Assembly (NCBI GenBank): GCA_964501905.1
Contig: CAZCTW010000005.1
Span: 57,629 to 121,628, forward strand
DNA: 64,000 bases
Reading direction: 5' to 3'
Source of the DNA: B69-G16 sp964501905
Lineage (GTDB): Archaea; Thermoproteota; Thermoprotei; Thermofilales; B69-G16
Within the stretch, counting starts at the first letter, position 1. Every line of letters begins with the position of its first letter. The position numbers and the translations under genes were made by a program. A model generated the notes under the pieces. That model was not told the origin of the DNA, did no database searches, and saw nothing but the letters and a program-made list of their open reading frames with translations. This document shows, in pieces, positions 1 through 9,092 of this stretch.

Positions 1-1
1 A

Positions 2-1114
2 ATAAAAGTTCAGTTCGTACCCATCAGCTACGCTGACCTAGCTTCTAGATTAGAAGCCGAAATGACGGCCGGAAAAGTTACCATCGGCCTAATAGGAGAA
101 CTACACGGCGGACTAGACATGTTCGCCAGCAAAGGATGGCTAGAAGACCTAGATAAGTTCGGCGCGCTACCCGGCAGAACCTTCCCGCCAGTACTAGAGA
201 AGTATAGTAGAATGCATGGAATCAAAGCCTACATACCTTGGATGACCGCTACCTACGTGTTCGTAGTAAACAAGAAAGCATTTGACTACCTGCCCCCTGG
301 CTTGACTGAGGAGGACGTAAAGACCGGCAGCAGTAAGTGGACCTACGATGCTCTGCTAGCCTGGGCCAAGAATATAGCCGAGAAAACCGGCGAGAAAAAG
401 CTCGGCTTCCCAGTAGGACCTAAAGGGCTCTGGCACAGGTTCCTACACGGGTACCTCTACCCGAGCTTTACCGGAGCCCAGGTTAAGAACTTCAATAGTC
501 CCGATGCGGTGAAGATGTGGGAGTACCTGAGAGAACTATGGCAGTACGTGAATCCAGCTAGCACTACTTGGGACGCTATGGCCGAGCCCCTGCTAAAAGA
601 AGAAGTCTGGCTTGCCTGGGATCACACCGCTAGAATTAAAGACGCAATAGTTCAGAAGCCTGAAGACTTCGTAGTAGTGCCTGTGCCAGCAGGACCTAAG
701 GGCAGAGGATTCATCCTGGTAGTCGCTGGCTTAGCTATACCGAAGAATTCGCCCGCCTCTCAGGAAGCCTGGGCGCTTATAGAATACTTAACTAGGCCGG
801 AGGTACAAGTTAAGGTATTGGAGAACGTAGGCTTCTTCCCAAGCGTTAACGAGGCTGTAGGCAAAATACCCAGCGGCCCCCTGAAGGTTATGGCTCAGGG
901 AGTTAACGCCCAGGTAAGCGCTGACGACGCTCTATTGGCTATGATACCGAGCCTAGGTCCTAAGGGCGGAGAATTCACCGGAACCTACAGGAAGGCCTTT
1001 GAGAGGATAGTGCTCCAGGGCGAGGATATAGAAACTGTAATTAACGAGCTAGGGCCTCAGCTACTGAAGTTGTTTGAGGAAGTTGGAGCTCCACTACCTC
1101 CGCCAGACGCCTAA
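2..1114 (+). CDS. Sugar ABC transporter substrate-binding protein (5' partial)
   Basis: Extracellular solute-binding component (family 1) of a CUT1-type carbohydrate importer; it would bind an oligosaccharide outside the membrane and hand it to the two permeases encoded next. The frame is already open at base 2 and reads through the first in-frame ATG at 62, so the true start and signal peptide lie upstream of the window. About 370 residues are visible, including the class-typical stretch GGLDMFASKGWLEDL, a tryptophan-rich ligand region and the 'FILVVAGLAIPKNS...AWALIEYLTRPEVQ' pattern near the C-terminus that is standard for this family. It is the first visible gene of a four-gene operon. 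The substrate cannot be told from sequence; the neighbouring decayed GH36 gene suggests galactosides, but weakly. Confidence 0.88.
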   Translation: MKVQFVPISYADLASRLEAEMTAGKVTIGLIGELHGGLDMFASKGWLEDLDKFGALPGRTFPPVLEKYSRMHGIKAYIPWMTATYVFVVNKKAFDYLPPGLTEEDVKTGSSKWTYDALLAWAKNIAEKTGEKKLGFPVGPKGLWHRFLHGYLYPSFTGAQVKNFNSPDAVKMWEYLRELWQYVNPASTTWDAMAEPLLKEEVWLAWDHTARIKDAIVQKPEDFVVVPVPAGPKGRGFILVVAGLAIPKNSPASQEAWALIEYLTRPEVQVKVLENVGFFPSVNEAVGKIPSGPLKVMAQGVNAQVSADDALLAMIPSLGPKGGEFTGTYRKAFERIVLQGEDIETVINELGPQLLKLFEEVGAPLPPPDA

Positions 1115-1130
1115 GCCCCGGTGTCGAGCC

Positions 1131-2003
1131 TTGGGGGAAGGAAAAACCCCATTTTTTAATTCTTCTTTAACTCCTTATCTCTTGCTATTGCCCTCCGCCG
1201 TTTTCATGCTTATCTTCATTGGGTATCCTATACTCGAGACTTTTAGACTAGCTTTTACCAATCCTGAGACCGGAGCCTTAGGCTTATACAACTTCTTAAC
1301 ATTAGCGAAAGAAGCCTACTTCTGGGACGCGTTAAGGTATACTTTCCTCCTAGCCGGGATAATAATACCCATACAAGTAACCTTCGCCCTGATTGTAAGC
1401 CTGCTTCTAATGTCTAGGTTTAAAGGCAGTGGAGCGGTGCTTTACATATTCTTGATACCCCTCACTATCAGCGACGTAGCTGCCGCTCTCATCTGGTATA
1501 ACATGCTCACGGGGAGCGGCTACTTAAACAGGGTACTGCTAAGCTTAGGGCTAATACAGAAACCGCTACATTTCTTCGGATATCAATACAGGAACATGGA
1601 ACTCCTAGCAATAGTAGCGACGGAAGTTTGGAGAGCCACTGCCATAGTCTTCGTAATAATATTCGCTGGATTGCAGATAATAGGGAGAGACTACCTAGAG
1701 GCGGCAGAGGTCTTCGGAGCCGGAACTTGGGAAAAACTCAGATACATAATCATACCGATGTTAAAGCCCAGCATTCAGACCGCGCTGATAATCAGGACTT
1801 TATTTGCTATGCAGGTATTCGCCGTAGTGTGGATCTTGGCGGGTAGGGATATACCGGTTTTAGCGGGGGAAGCGTATTACTGGCAGGTAGAGCTTAAAAA
1901 CCCGAACGTAGCGGCGGCTTACTCGCTTATAATAGCGTTCGTATCCCTACTCTTGGGAGCTGTTTACCTAAAACTCTTCAAGCCTAAATACCTGGAGGGT
2001 TAA
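1131..2003 (+). CDS. Sugar ABC transporter permease (MalF/UgpA-like)
   Basis: Inner permease subunit of the CUT1 importer. About six hydrophobic segments follow a short cytoplasmic N-terminus, and the EAA loop that docks the ATPase is clear (DYLEAAEVFGAGTWEKLRYIIIPML). The frame is open from a TTG at 1074, which would overlap the binding-protein gene by 41 bases and add 19 residues without a membrane or family signature. I prefer the TTG at 1131, 16 bases after the upstream stop; the start is uncertain. The next gene begins 3 bases after the stop, so translation is probably coupled. Confidence 0.87.
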   Translation: MGEGKTPFFNSSLTPYLLLLPSAVFMLIFIGYPILETFRLAFTNPETGALGLYNFLTLAKEAYFWDALRYTFLLAGIIIPIQVTFALIVSLLLMSRFKGSGAVLYIFLIPLTISDVAAALIWYNMLTGSGYLNRVLLSLGLIQKPLHFFGYQYRNMELLAIVATEVWRATAIVFVIIFAGLQIIGRDYLEAAEVFGAGTWEKLRYIIIPMLKPSIQTALIIRTLFAMQVFAVVWILAGRDIPVLAGEAYYWQVELKNPNVAAAYSLIIAFVSLLLGAVYLKLFKPKYLEG

Positions 2004-2006
2004 GCT

Positions 2007-2819
2007 ATGTATCAGAAGGAAGCTTTAAAAATGATAATCGTATACTTTATCGCTACCCTAGTCTCGGCCTGGATACTAGTACCCCTACTTTTAATAGTAG
2101 TCTCCGCCTTCGCCCTTCCTCAAGACTACTATAATTTGGAAAAACCTTTCCCAACTCAGTTTACGCTCGAAAACGTCAATACGCTCCTTTTCGTCCTCGG
2201 GGCCTGGAGGTCTATACTGAACAGCATACTAGTAGCCACAATGACGATATTCCTAAGCTTCCTTCTCGGGCTGCCGACCGGCTACAGTTTAGCCCGCTAC
2301 GTGTTTAAGGGCAAGGATTCATTTAAACTATTCATAATAGGGTTGAGAATGTTCCCAATGCTGGTCTTAGCGATACCGTTAGTAGTCATATACTTGAGGT
2401 TGGGGCTAGCAGATACCCTGCTCGGTGTCGCCTTGGCGCACACAGCTATGGCGTTGCCCTTCGTGGTCTTAATAACCTCTAGCATCTTCGCGGGAATTCC
2501 CGTCGACTTTGAAGAAGCTGGACAGGTCTTCGGCTTAAGCAAAGCCGAGGCTTTCTTCAGAATAACGATGCCCCTAGCCTTGCCCGGGTTGAGCGCAGCC
2601 TCTATCTTCGTCTTTATAATGAGCTGGAACGAAGTCTTTATAGCGAGCGTTTTAACCTTAGTGAACAGAACTCTGCCGGCTGATATCTTAGTCTCTGCCT
2701 TGGCGGCTCCAGATCCCCTAAAGTTTGCAGCGGGCTTTATAATGGTGTTGCCCGCTATGTTATTTGTGCTTATGGCTAGGAAATACTTAGTCCAAGTTTG
2801 GGGTATAACTATAAGGTGA
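2007..2819 (+). CDS. Sugar ABC transporter permease (MalG/UgpE-like)
   Basis: Second permease subunit of the importer, 270 residues with six predicted membrane helices. The EAA loop reads DFEEAGQVFGLSKAEAFFRITMP, the typical 'EAa..dGas....f..i.lP' pattern of MalG-type subunits. The ATG at 2007 sits three bases after the stop of the other permease; an alternative ATG at 2031 would remove a short hydrophilic leader. It pairs with the upstream permease and the ATPase that follows, giving a complete binding protein-permease-permease-ATPase set. Confidence 0.88.
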   Translation: MYQKEALKMIIVYFIATLVSAWILVPLLLIVVSAFALPQDYYNLEKPFPTQFTLENVNTLLFVLGAWRSILNSILVATMTIFLSFLLGLPTGYSLARYVFKGKDSFKLFIIGLRMFPMLVLAIPLVVIYLRLGLADTLLGVALAHTAMALPFVVLITSSIFAGIPVDFEEAGQVFGLSKAEAFFRITMPLALPGLSAASIFVFIMSWNEVFIASVLTLVNRTLPADILVSALAAPDPLKFAAGFIMVLPAMLFVLMARKYLVQVWGITIR

Positions 2820-2824
2820 TTGAG

Positions 2825-3910
2825 ATGGTCGAAGTCAGGTTAGAGAACCTGGTTAAGAGATTCGGTAGAGTTACGGCAGTCGACCACATAAACTTAACGA
2901 TTAAAGACGGGGAATTCATAGTCCTTCTAGGTCCCAGCGGCTGCGGTAAAACCACTACCCTAAGGCTGATCTCCGGCTTGGAGAAGCCGGATGAGGGCAA
3001 GGTTTTCTTCGGCGATAGAGACGTGACTCACCTCCCGCCAAGAGAGAGGAATATAAGCATGGTATTTCAGAGCTACGCTGTCTGGCCTCACATGACAGTA
3101 TACGATAACATAGCTTTCCCCATGAAGATAAAAAAGATGCCCGAGCAGGATATAAAGGAGAAGGTTAAATGGGCGGCAGAGCTGTTACGTATAGAAAACT
3201 TATTGGACAGGTACCCCCACCAGCTATCAGGGGGGCAGAAGCAGAGAGTAGCAGTGGCTAGGGCTATAGTAGTCGAGCCTGATGTCTTATTGATGGACGA
3301 GCCTCTGAGCAACCTAGATGCTCTCCTTAGGGTATTGATGAGGAGTGAGCTCAAAAAGCTACAGCGAAAGCTCAAGGTAACGACTATCTACGTAACCCAC
3401 GACCAGGTTGAGGCCATGGTCATGGCTGATAGGATAGCCGTCATGAACGAGGGCAAGCTCATGCAGGTAGGGACTCCCGAGGAGGTTTACGAGAAACCCG
3501 CCAATGTGTTCGTAGCTGGCTTTATAGGCAGTCCGCGAATGAACTTTTTCGAAGCAAGAGTAGAAGCGGGTATCCTAGAGGCCCCCGGCTTTAAAATAAA
3601 AATCCCCAAGAATGCCCCCTTCTACTCGATGGATCTCGGAGAGGTTATAGCAGGGATTAGGCCGGAGGATATACACGTTCTAGACCGGGGTTTGCCCCCT
3701 GGAGTTATACCAGCCGAGCTTGAAGGAGTGGTTGACTTTATAGAGCCGTTAGGCAGCGATACCATTCTCCACTTAAAGCTCGGAGATACAACTCTGCTAG
3801 TTAAAATACCCGGCGCCTATAGGGCGGAGATAGGATCTAAAGTTAAAGTAGCTTTAAACATGGCGAAAATGCACTTCTTCGATAAGGGCAGCGAGAGAGC
3901 TATACTTTAG
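2825..3910 (+). CDS. Sugar ABC transporter ATPase (MsmK/UgpC/MalK-like, TOBE domain)
   Basis: ATP-hydrolysing subunit of the CUT1 importer, acting on the cytoplasmic face. Walker A GPSGCGKTT, Q-loop (MVFQSYAVWPHMTV), signature LSGGQKQRVAVARA, Walker B VLLMDEPLSNLD and H-loop YVTHDQ are all intact. The C-terminal ~120 residues form the TOBE/MalK regulatory region (GIRPEDIHVLDRG...). The frame opens at a TTG at 2798 inside the permease gene, but ATG 2825 gives the conventional N-terminus MVEVRLENLVKRFG and is preceded by a GGTGAT sequence, so I use it. This is the last gene of the operon. Confidence 0.92.
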   Translation: MVEVRLENLVKRFGRVTAVDHINLTIKDGEFIVLLGPSGCGKTTTLRLISGLEKPDEGKVFFGDRDVTHLPPRERNISMVFQSYAVWPHMTVYDNIAFPMKIKKMPEQDIKEKVKWAAELLRIENLLDRYPHQLSGGQKQRVAVARAIVVEPDVLLMDEPLSNLDALLRVLMRSELKKLQRKLKVTTIYVTHDQVEAMVMADRIAVMNEGKLMQVGTPEEVYEKPANVFVAGFIGSPRMNFFEARVEAGILEAPGFKIKIPKNAPFYSMDLGEVIAGIRPEDIHVLDRGLPPGVIPAELEGVVDFIEPLGSDTILHLKLGDTTLLVKIPGAYRAEIGSKVKVALNMAKMHFFDKGSERAIL

Positions 3911-3971
3911 CCTACAACGGGTAGCAGCGCTTAATTTAAATTAATAAGGCGCGTTTCTACCCGGTATTTTC

Positions 3972-4376
3972 TTAAATTCTCTCCTCTACTTCTTTAATGA
4001 GATTATCTATTGCAGGCAGTGCGTCCCTAGCTATTCTGTAAACATCTTCTCCATCAAGGGGGGTGAAATCGTAGTAGAAGTTTAGAAGCCTAATCATTCT
4101 AAAGTAGCAGTCACCGTAGTTAGCGCTTATGTAACCTTTCTTAATGAGCATTTCTAAATTTTCAAAGCTATGTTTAGGTAATCTGCCAAGCCAGTTCATA
4201 GTCAATATGTAGTATATAGATGTTAAAACTTCAACTATATTATTCAGAATTTCTCCTATTTGGCAAATTAACTCTTGATTTAAAATAAAAGTTTCTCCTT
4301 CTTTTCCCATGTACTTCAGCAATTCTTCTTTCTTCTTTTTTAGAACTAGAATTTTTTCTATGATATATGGGCGCAT
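3972..4376 (-). CDS. HepT-like (DUF86/HEPN) protein, orphan and degenerate
   Basis: A 134-residue helical protein. The C-terminal half (YFRMIRLLNFYYDF, then GEDVYRIARDALPAIDNLI) follows the layout of DUF86/HepT proteins, where the ribonuclease motif R-x4-6-H is followed by 'Y..iD.e.vy'. Here the arginine is present but the histidine position is a tyrosine or aspartate, so the active site looks lost. HepT toxins are normally encoded next to a minimal nucleotidyltransferase antitoxin; none is adjacent (the only one in the window is at 62.5 kb). Assignment to HEPN rests on motif spacing alone. The gene is convergent with the sugar transporter operon. Confidence 0.5.
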   Translation of the reverse strand: MRPYIIEKILVLKKKKEELLKYMGKEGETFILNQELICQIGEILNNIVEVLTSIYYILTMNWLGRLPKHSFENLEMLIKKGYISANYGDCYFRMIRLLNFYYDFTPLDGEDVYRIARDALPAIDNLIKEVEERI

Positions 4377-4555
4377 TTTATCCTCATGAATACTTATTAT
4401 AAGAAATTATAAAAATATTTCTCTTATTAGCTACATTATCTCGGATAAATAAATGCTTTTACAGTTAACAATAAGCCTTTAATGATAATCTCTTACCAAA
4501 GTTGTAAGGTTTCTGCGTCGTGAAGAATATTGACGTGATAAGCGACTTATAGATT

Positions 4556-6563
4556 ATGGAAAACTTGAAAGTTTTAGTATTAGAGGATAGGATAGAGCTT
4601 AGATATTCAGGTTCTAGAATTGCAGCCTAAACCCTGTACTTGGAGAGGGAGAAACTAGAGTTTAGAGAAAGTGGAGAGGAGGGATGGATAGGCGGCTATA
4701 ATTTCTGCATGGTTAAAAGCAGTAATGGAGTAGAGGTTAAGATAGCTTCAAAGAGTTTTAAAGAGGGCGAGGCTGTTCTATTCTGGTCCCTGCTACCCGA
4801 AGGCAAGTACTCAGATCCTCCTCTCGTCTGCAAGGCAGAAATCTCTAACGCGCGCAGATACCTAGCCTACCAAGTGGGGTTGAAGATCCGGTATACCTGC
4901 AAGCCCTACTACACTACGCTCCTAAAATCGTCGGTAAAGAGCCTTACGTAGAGCCGCCCGAGGAATACTCTGGCTATCCTCCGGAAGAGATTGAGCCCGA
5001 GGATAAGTTAGCTAGAGTTCCCTGGGCCTATCCTATGATAACTGAGAGCCTGATTTTTCACCCTAACCTGCCTTTAACGAGTATAGCCTCGAATTTCGGA
5101 GAGTTCTCATTTCTCATATTGCCGATATCGGAGGGCGATTACTCGACGTATCTCTTCGCGGAAGAGGGTTGCATTCGAGTAGAGCCTAGGAGCTATCTCG
5201 AAGTTAATAAAGGCGGGCGGATTCCTCTCTTCGCAATTTCCCTTTCAGAAAGCCCTCACGAGCTATGCCCGCTGGCCTTTAGAGCGGCGCACGAACTGCT
5301 AAATTCTCCCCCAGCTCTAAGGAAGGATAGAGAATACCCGGAGATTTTCGAGTACTTAGGTTGGTGTAGCTAGAACGCTTTTCAAAAAGAGGTATCAGAG
5401 GAGTCTATAATAGAAGCAGTTGAGAGCCTTTTAGCTTCAGGCGTAAAGATTGGTTTTGTATTGCTGGATGACGGATGGTAGAATGTGAGCGAGGATGTAC
5501 TCGCTTCTTTCTCCGCTGGTAGGGAGAAATTCCCGAGCGGGCTAGAGGCTTTAATCCGTAAAGTAAGGAACTTGGGCATTAAGTACTTCGGCGTATGGCA
5601 CACGTTGCAAGGATACTGGCGTGGAGTAAAACCCGATTCTCCACTTGCTAGAGAACTCGAAGATTCACTGATTAGAGGGAGCGTGTATGGGGATAGGCTA
5701 ATTCCAGAGCCGAAGGCGGGAGCTCGCCGCTTCTTCGATAAATTCTATAAGGAGTTGAGGAAGCGGGGAGTAGATTTCGTAAAGGTAGATAATCAATTCG
5801 ATCTCTACGGCTACTTCCTCGGTAAATACCCCCTAAAAAGGCGGCGAGGGAGTATATAAAAAGGTTAGAAGATGCTGCAGCCCTACAAGGGCTTAAAATC
5901 TTGAACTGTATGGGTTTAATACCAAAGGACTACTTTAGCTGGCACAGATCGAGCATAGCCAGAGCGGGTATGGACTACGTCCCTCACTGGTGTGAGGATT
6001 TCAAAGGCACGCTTTCATATACGCCTACAACTCTCTCTGGCTCTCTCCGCTCCTCTGGCCCGACTACGACATGTTCATGAGCGATGACCCCCTAGCGCTA
6101 AACCGCGTGGTTTTGAGAGCTGTCAGCGGCATCGGCGTGGTAAATATAAACAGGTGGGAGAGAGATAAAGTACACGTTGTCTCCTAGAGATGTGCCAAGC
6201 TTGAATAAAGAGCGCTACTTAGCCTATGAGTGGAGGAGCGGAGAAGCTCGAGTCTTAAATCTAGATGAGAAAGTTGAGGGAGTCCTAGAGGGATTAGATT
6301 TCAACTTTTTTCTCGCACCGGTAGAAGAGGGGCTTGCATTCATAGGAAATACCAAGAAGATCCTATCGCCACGCTTTTTAAAACGGATACAAAAAGCCGA
6401 AAACGGGTATCTAGTATTTCTTGAGGAAGAAGGAAGTGTGATGCTCTACTCTGATAGGAAAATAGAGCTTTACAGTTTAGATGGACGCGTTCTCAGGGCT
6501 ATTCGTAAAGGCCCTTTACACCCTGTAGATGCGCCCGCCATTTTCCGCGTTAGAATGTCCTAG
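4556..6563 (+). pseudogene. GH36 / raffinose synthase-like alpha-galactosidase, decayed
   Basis: Remnants of one glycoside hydrolase family 36 gene (Sip1/raffinose-synthase-like) lie in order across three frames. Coding similarity can be followed from ATG 4556 (MENLKVLVLEDRIELRYSG). It is interrupted by a stop at 4628; a frameshift near 4870; an in-frame TAG at 5371 where the family has 'GWCSW' (Trp codon TGG to TAG); a second TAG at 5479 just after the conserved LLDDGW; a frameshift near 5830; another near 6010 that restores WPDYDMFMSDDP; and a last one near 6170 before the C-terminal beta-domain, which ends at 6563. The catalytic-region motif VDFVKVDNQFD is still readable. At least three nonsense changes and four frameshifts rule out simple sequencing error. 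It sits beside a sugar importer, suggesting a former galactoside-use locus. Confidence 0.85.
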
Positions 6564-6712
6564 TTTCGTAGAAGATACTCTGTTTTATTTTTGTCAATAG
6601 GCCACACTTTAATAAAGTTTTTCAAAGTACGTGAAGCCTCGGCGCGCTACAGTTATTGTCGGCTAATACCGTAACTAGGATTAAGGCTTTCGTGCGACAA
6701 TTTTCGCCGAAG

Positions 6713-6722
6713 AAAAATATTA
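6713..6722 (+). promoter_or_regulatory. Probable TATA box of the M32 carboxypeptidase gene
   Basis: The AT run AAAAATATTA is centred about 30 bases before the ATG at 6748, the distance expected for a nearly leaderless archaeal transcript. Confidence 0.45.
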
Positions 6723-6747
6723 GAGCCTTCAACGTTATGGATAAAGC

Positions 6748-8238
6748 ATGGTCTTCCAAAACCCCAAGGTTAAAAAATTGATAGAAAAATACGCTGATAT
6801 CTGGGCTTTAAACCACGCTACAGCTCTCATGAGCTGGGACACAAACACTTACATGCCGCGAGGCGCCGCCGAAAGGAGAGGAATCGCGATCGCCAGGCTT
6901 AGCGTCTTGAAACAGAAGATTATCCTTTCGGAGGAGTTTAAAAACTTGTTCAAAGAGGCGGAAAAAGAAGAGGATTTAAACGAGTACGAGAGAGGGGTAA
7001 TTAGAGTTTTAAAGAGGAAGCTAGAGTTCTACGAAAAAGTACCTCCAGAGCTTTTAGAGGAGGAGGCTAAAGTCACGACTAAGGCTAGAGTCGTCTGGGA
7101 GAAGGCTAAGGAGAAGAGCGATTTTAAGAGCTTCGAACCCCACTTGGAGAAGATCGTGGAGATAGAGCGGAAAAAAGCCGAGTATAGAGAATTCGATAAG
7201 CTCTACGACGCGCTACTAGACTTGTTCGAGGAGGGGCTTACCTCCGACGACGTAGATAGGACGTTTTCTCAGCTAAGAGAACCCCTAACAAAACTCTTCA
7301 GGAAAATACTGGACTCTGGACTATTCCCTAGACGCCACCGATTGGAAGAGGAAAGGTACGATAGAGAGGCGATGAAATACTTAAACTTCCTAGTGCTGGA
7401 ATACCTAGGCTACGACTTCTCGAGAGGAAGACTAGACGTATCCGCCCACCCCTTCACTATAGACATGAGCATAGACGACGTCAGGATAACAACTTGGTAC
7501 CACGCCAGCGACTTCCGGAGAAGTTTAGGCTCGGTCGTTCATGAATTCGGCCATGCTCTATACGAGCTCCAAATCGATAAAAGGCTTGCGGAGACTCCAG
7601 TAGGGACTGGAGTTTCTCTCGGAGTTCACGAATCCCAATCTAGATTCTGGGAGAACATAGTGTGGAGGTCTAAAGCATTCGTAGACTTCTTCTACCCCTC
7701 TATGCGCGCCCTCCTCTCATTCCTAAAAGAGTATGGACCTGAAGAAGTCTACCGCTACTTCTGCATGGTGAGGCCGGAGTACATAAGAGTGGAAGCCGAT
7801 GAGGTCCACTACCCACTTCACATAATCCTACGCTACGAAATAGAAAAAGCCCTAATAGAAGAATCGCTGAGCGTATCGGAAATCCCCCAGGTCTGGAACG
7901 AGAAAATGGAGAAATACGTAGGCATAACTCCGCCAAACGACAAGCTCGGATGCCTCCAAGACGTCCACTGGTCCGAAGGCTACATAGGCTACTTCCCCAC
8001 CTACGCCATCGGTTCCATACTAGCAGCTCAAATAAAAAACGCTCTCGAAGCCGAATTAGGAAAACTCGATGATTTAATAATTAGGGGCGAGTTTAAGAAA
8101 ATCAGGGAATGGCTTAAAGAAAAAATACACAGATGGGGTGCAACCCTACCCCCAAAAGAGCTAATAAAGAGAGCTACTGGCGAAAACCTAAACCCGAAAT
8201 ACTTCCTAGAATACCTCCAGCAAAAATACCTAACCTAA
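6748..8238 (+). CDS. M32-family metallocarboxypeptidase (thermostable carboxypeptidase Taq-type)
   Basis: Zinc metallocarboxypeptidase that trims residues from peptide C-termini in the cytoplasm. At 496 residues it is the usual family length (about 500). The zinc motif HEFGH is at residues 265-269, and the family hallmark HESQSRFWEN follows about 30 residues later. The N-terminal 'HATALMSWDTNTYMP' is also characteristic of M32. It stands alone, with its own TATA box. Codon use resembles the surrounding genes. Confidence 0.95.
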   Translation: MVFQNPKVKKLIEKYADIWALNHATALMSWDTNTYMPRGAAERRGIAIARLSVLKQKIILSEEFKNLFKEAEKEEDLNEYERGVIRVLKRKLEFYEKVPPELLEEEAKVTTKARVVWEKAKEKSDFKSFEPHLEKIVEIERKKAEYREFDKLYDALLDLFEEGLTSDDVDRTFSQLREPLTKLFRKILDSGLFPRRHRLEEERYDREAMKYLNFLVLEYLGYDFSRGRLDVSAHPFTIDMSIDDVRITTWYHASDFRRSLGSVVHEFGHALYELQIDKRLAETPVGTGVSLGVHESQSRFWENIVWRSKAFVDFFYPSMRALLSFLKEYGPEEVYRYFCMVRPEYIRVEADEVHYPLHIILRYEIEKALIEESLSVSEIPQVWNEKMEKYVGITPPNDKLGCLQDVHWSEGYIGYFPTYAIGSILAAQIKNALEAELGKLDDLIIRGEFKKIREWLKEKIHRWGATLPPKELIKRATGENLNPKYFLEYLQQKYLT

Positions 8239-8265
8239 CCATTCTAGCTCTCGCTACTTTTCTAC

Positions 8266-8724
8266 TTACCATATAACCTCTAAACCGAGCTTTGAAGCTA
8301 CATAGGATAAATCTTTGTCCCCAGTAACTATAGGGATTTCTCTCTTAGAAGCTACAACGATAATGCAAGAATCCACTAGGCTAAGCCGTCGTCCTGAAAG
8401 ATCCTTTTTCTTAGACTCGGCGAGGAGCCTATCTCCACTATTTTTCACCTCCGCTGCTTTTAGAAAATCTTCGAAACTAAGTTCTATAATGCTGAAATAT
8501 GCTTTAAGAAACGCCTTAACATCGCCTAAGCTAGCTAAACCCGGTATTCTACCCTTAAGCCACTGGAGGGAGAATTCGTAAGCGACGGGAGAGGGGATTA
8601 AGCCTTGAATCTCACCTTTATAAATCGCAAGCATAGTCTTCTTCGCTAAAGGAGTTAGCTCTCCAAAAACCATAGCCATAAGAGTATAGGTATCTACAAC
8701 TACCTCCTGAACCTTTCTTCCCAA
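8266..8724 (-). CDS. PIN-domain ribonuclease toxin (VapC family)
   Basis: Toxin of a VapBC pair; PIN domains cleave RNA with a cluster of acidic residues binding Mg2+. Visible acidic positions are the N-terminal VDTYTLMAMVFGE, the central LVDSCIIVVASKRE and the C-terminal TGDKDLSY, in the expected order over 152 residues. The TTG start at 8724 overlaps the antitoxin gene by 25 bases, typical of translational coupling. The antitoxin precedes it in the same transcript. Confidence 0.82.
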   Translation of the reverse strand: MGRKVQEVVVDTYTLMAMVFGELTPLAKKTMLAIYKGEIQGLIPSPVAYEFSLQWLKGRIPGLASLGDVKAFLKAYFSIIELSFEDFLKAAEVKNSGDRLLAESKKKDLSGRRLSLVDSCIIVVASKREIPIVTGDKDLSYVASKLGLEVIW

Positions 8725-8942
8725 CTTTTCTCCTCCTCATCTAACTCTTCTTCTACTTCTTCAGCACTACCTAAGCCCTTCGCACATTCCCAGACTCTCC
8801 ACCACAAATCTACAGGCCGTAATATAATCTTGCCCCCCTCAACCTCTGCGATTAACTTCATACCCTCCTTTATGCCCGCCGCCTCCCGTATCTTCTTAGG
8901 AAGGACCACAATACCTTTCTTGTGTACTTTAACGATACTCAC
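8700..8942 (-). CDS. AbrB/SpoVT-type antitoxin (VapB family)
   Basis: An 80-residue antitoxin with an N-terminal swapped-hairpin AbrB domain (VKVHKKGIVVLPKKIREAAG, then GMKLIAEVEGGKIILRPV) and an acidic C-terminal tail that would wrap the VapC partner. It starts with GTG at 8942. An inverted repeat lies immediately upstream (8945-8979) around the promoter, fitting autoregulation. It overlaps the toxin gene that follows. Confidence 0.85.
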   Translation of the reverse strand: MSIVKVHKKGIVVLPKKIREAAGIKEGMKLIAEVEGGKIILRPVDLWWRVWECAKGLGSAEEVEEELDEEEKSWEERFRR

Positions 8943-8944
8943 AA

Positions 8945-8979
8945 AGTTAAACTATAAGGTTAAATATATATGTTTAACT
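8945..8979. promoter_or_regulatory. Inverted-repeat operator and TATA region of the VapBC operon
   Basis: AGTTAAAC at 8945-8952 and its exact reverse complement GTTTAACT at 8972-8979 flank the AT-rich core TTAAATATATA, which on the minus strand is a TATA box about 20-28 bases before the GTG start of vapB. The placement suggests that bound VapB or VapBC would cover the promoter. Confidence 0.5.
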
Positions 8980-9092
8980 AAAATGACTTAGCCTATTTGA
9001 AAGCTTTCAGCAAATGCTTCGAAAGTTTCTGAGAAGAAATACTTAGTAATGATTCCTTACTGCTTAAATAGAAATAATTAGAATTTTGTAAT

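Noticed and set aside
5371..5481. Two in-frame TAG codons in the GH36 gene as possible pyrrolysine codons
   Set aside because: They fall at conserved Trp and probable Gln sites, and the same gene also has a TAA and several frameshifts, so decay explains them better than recoding.
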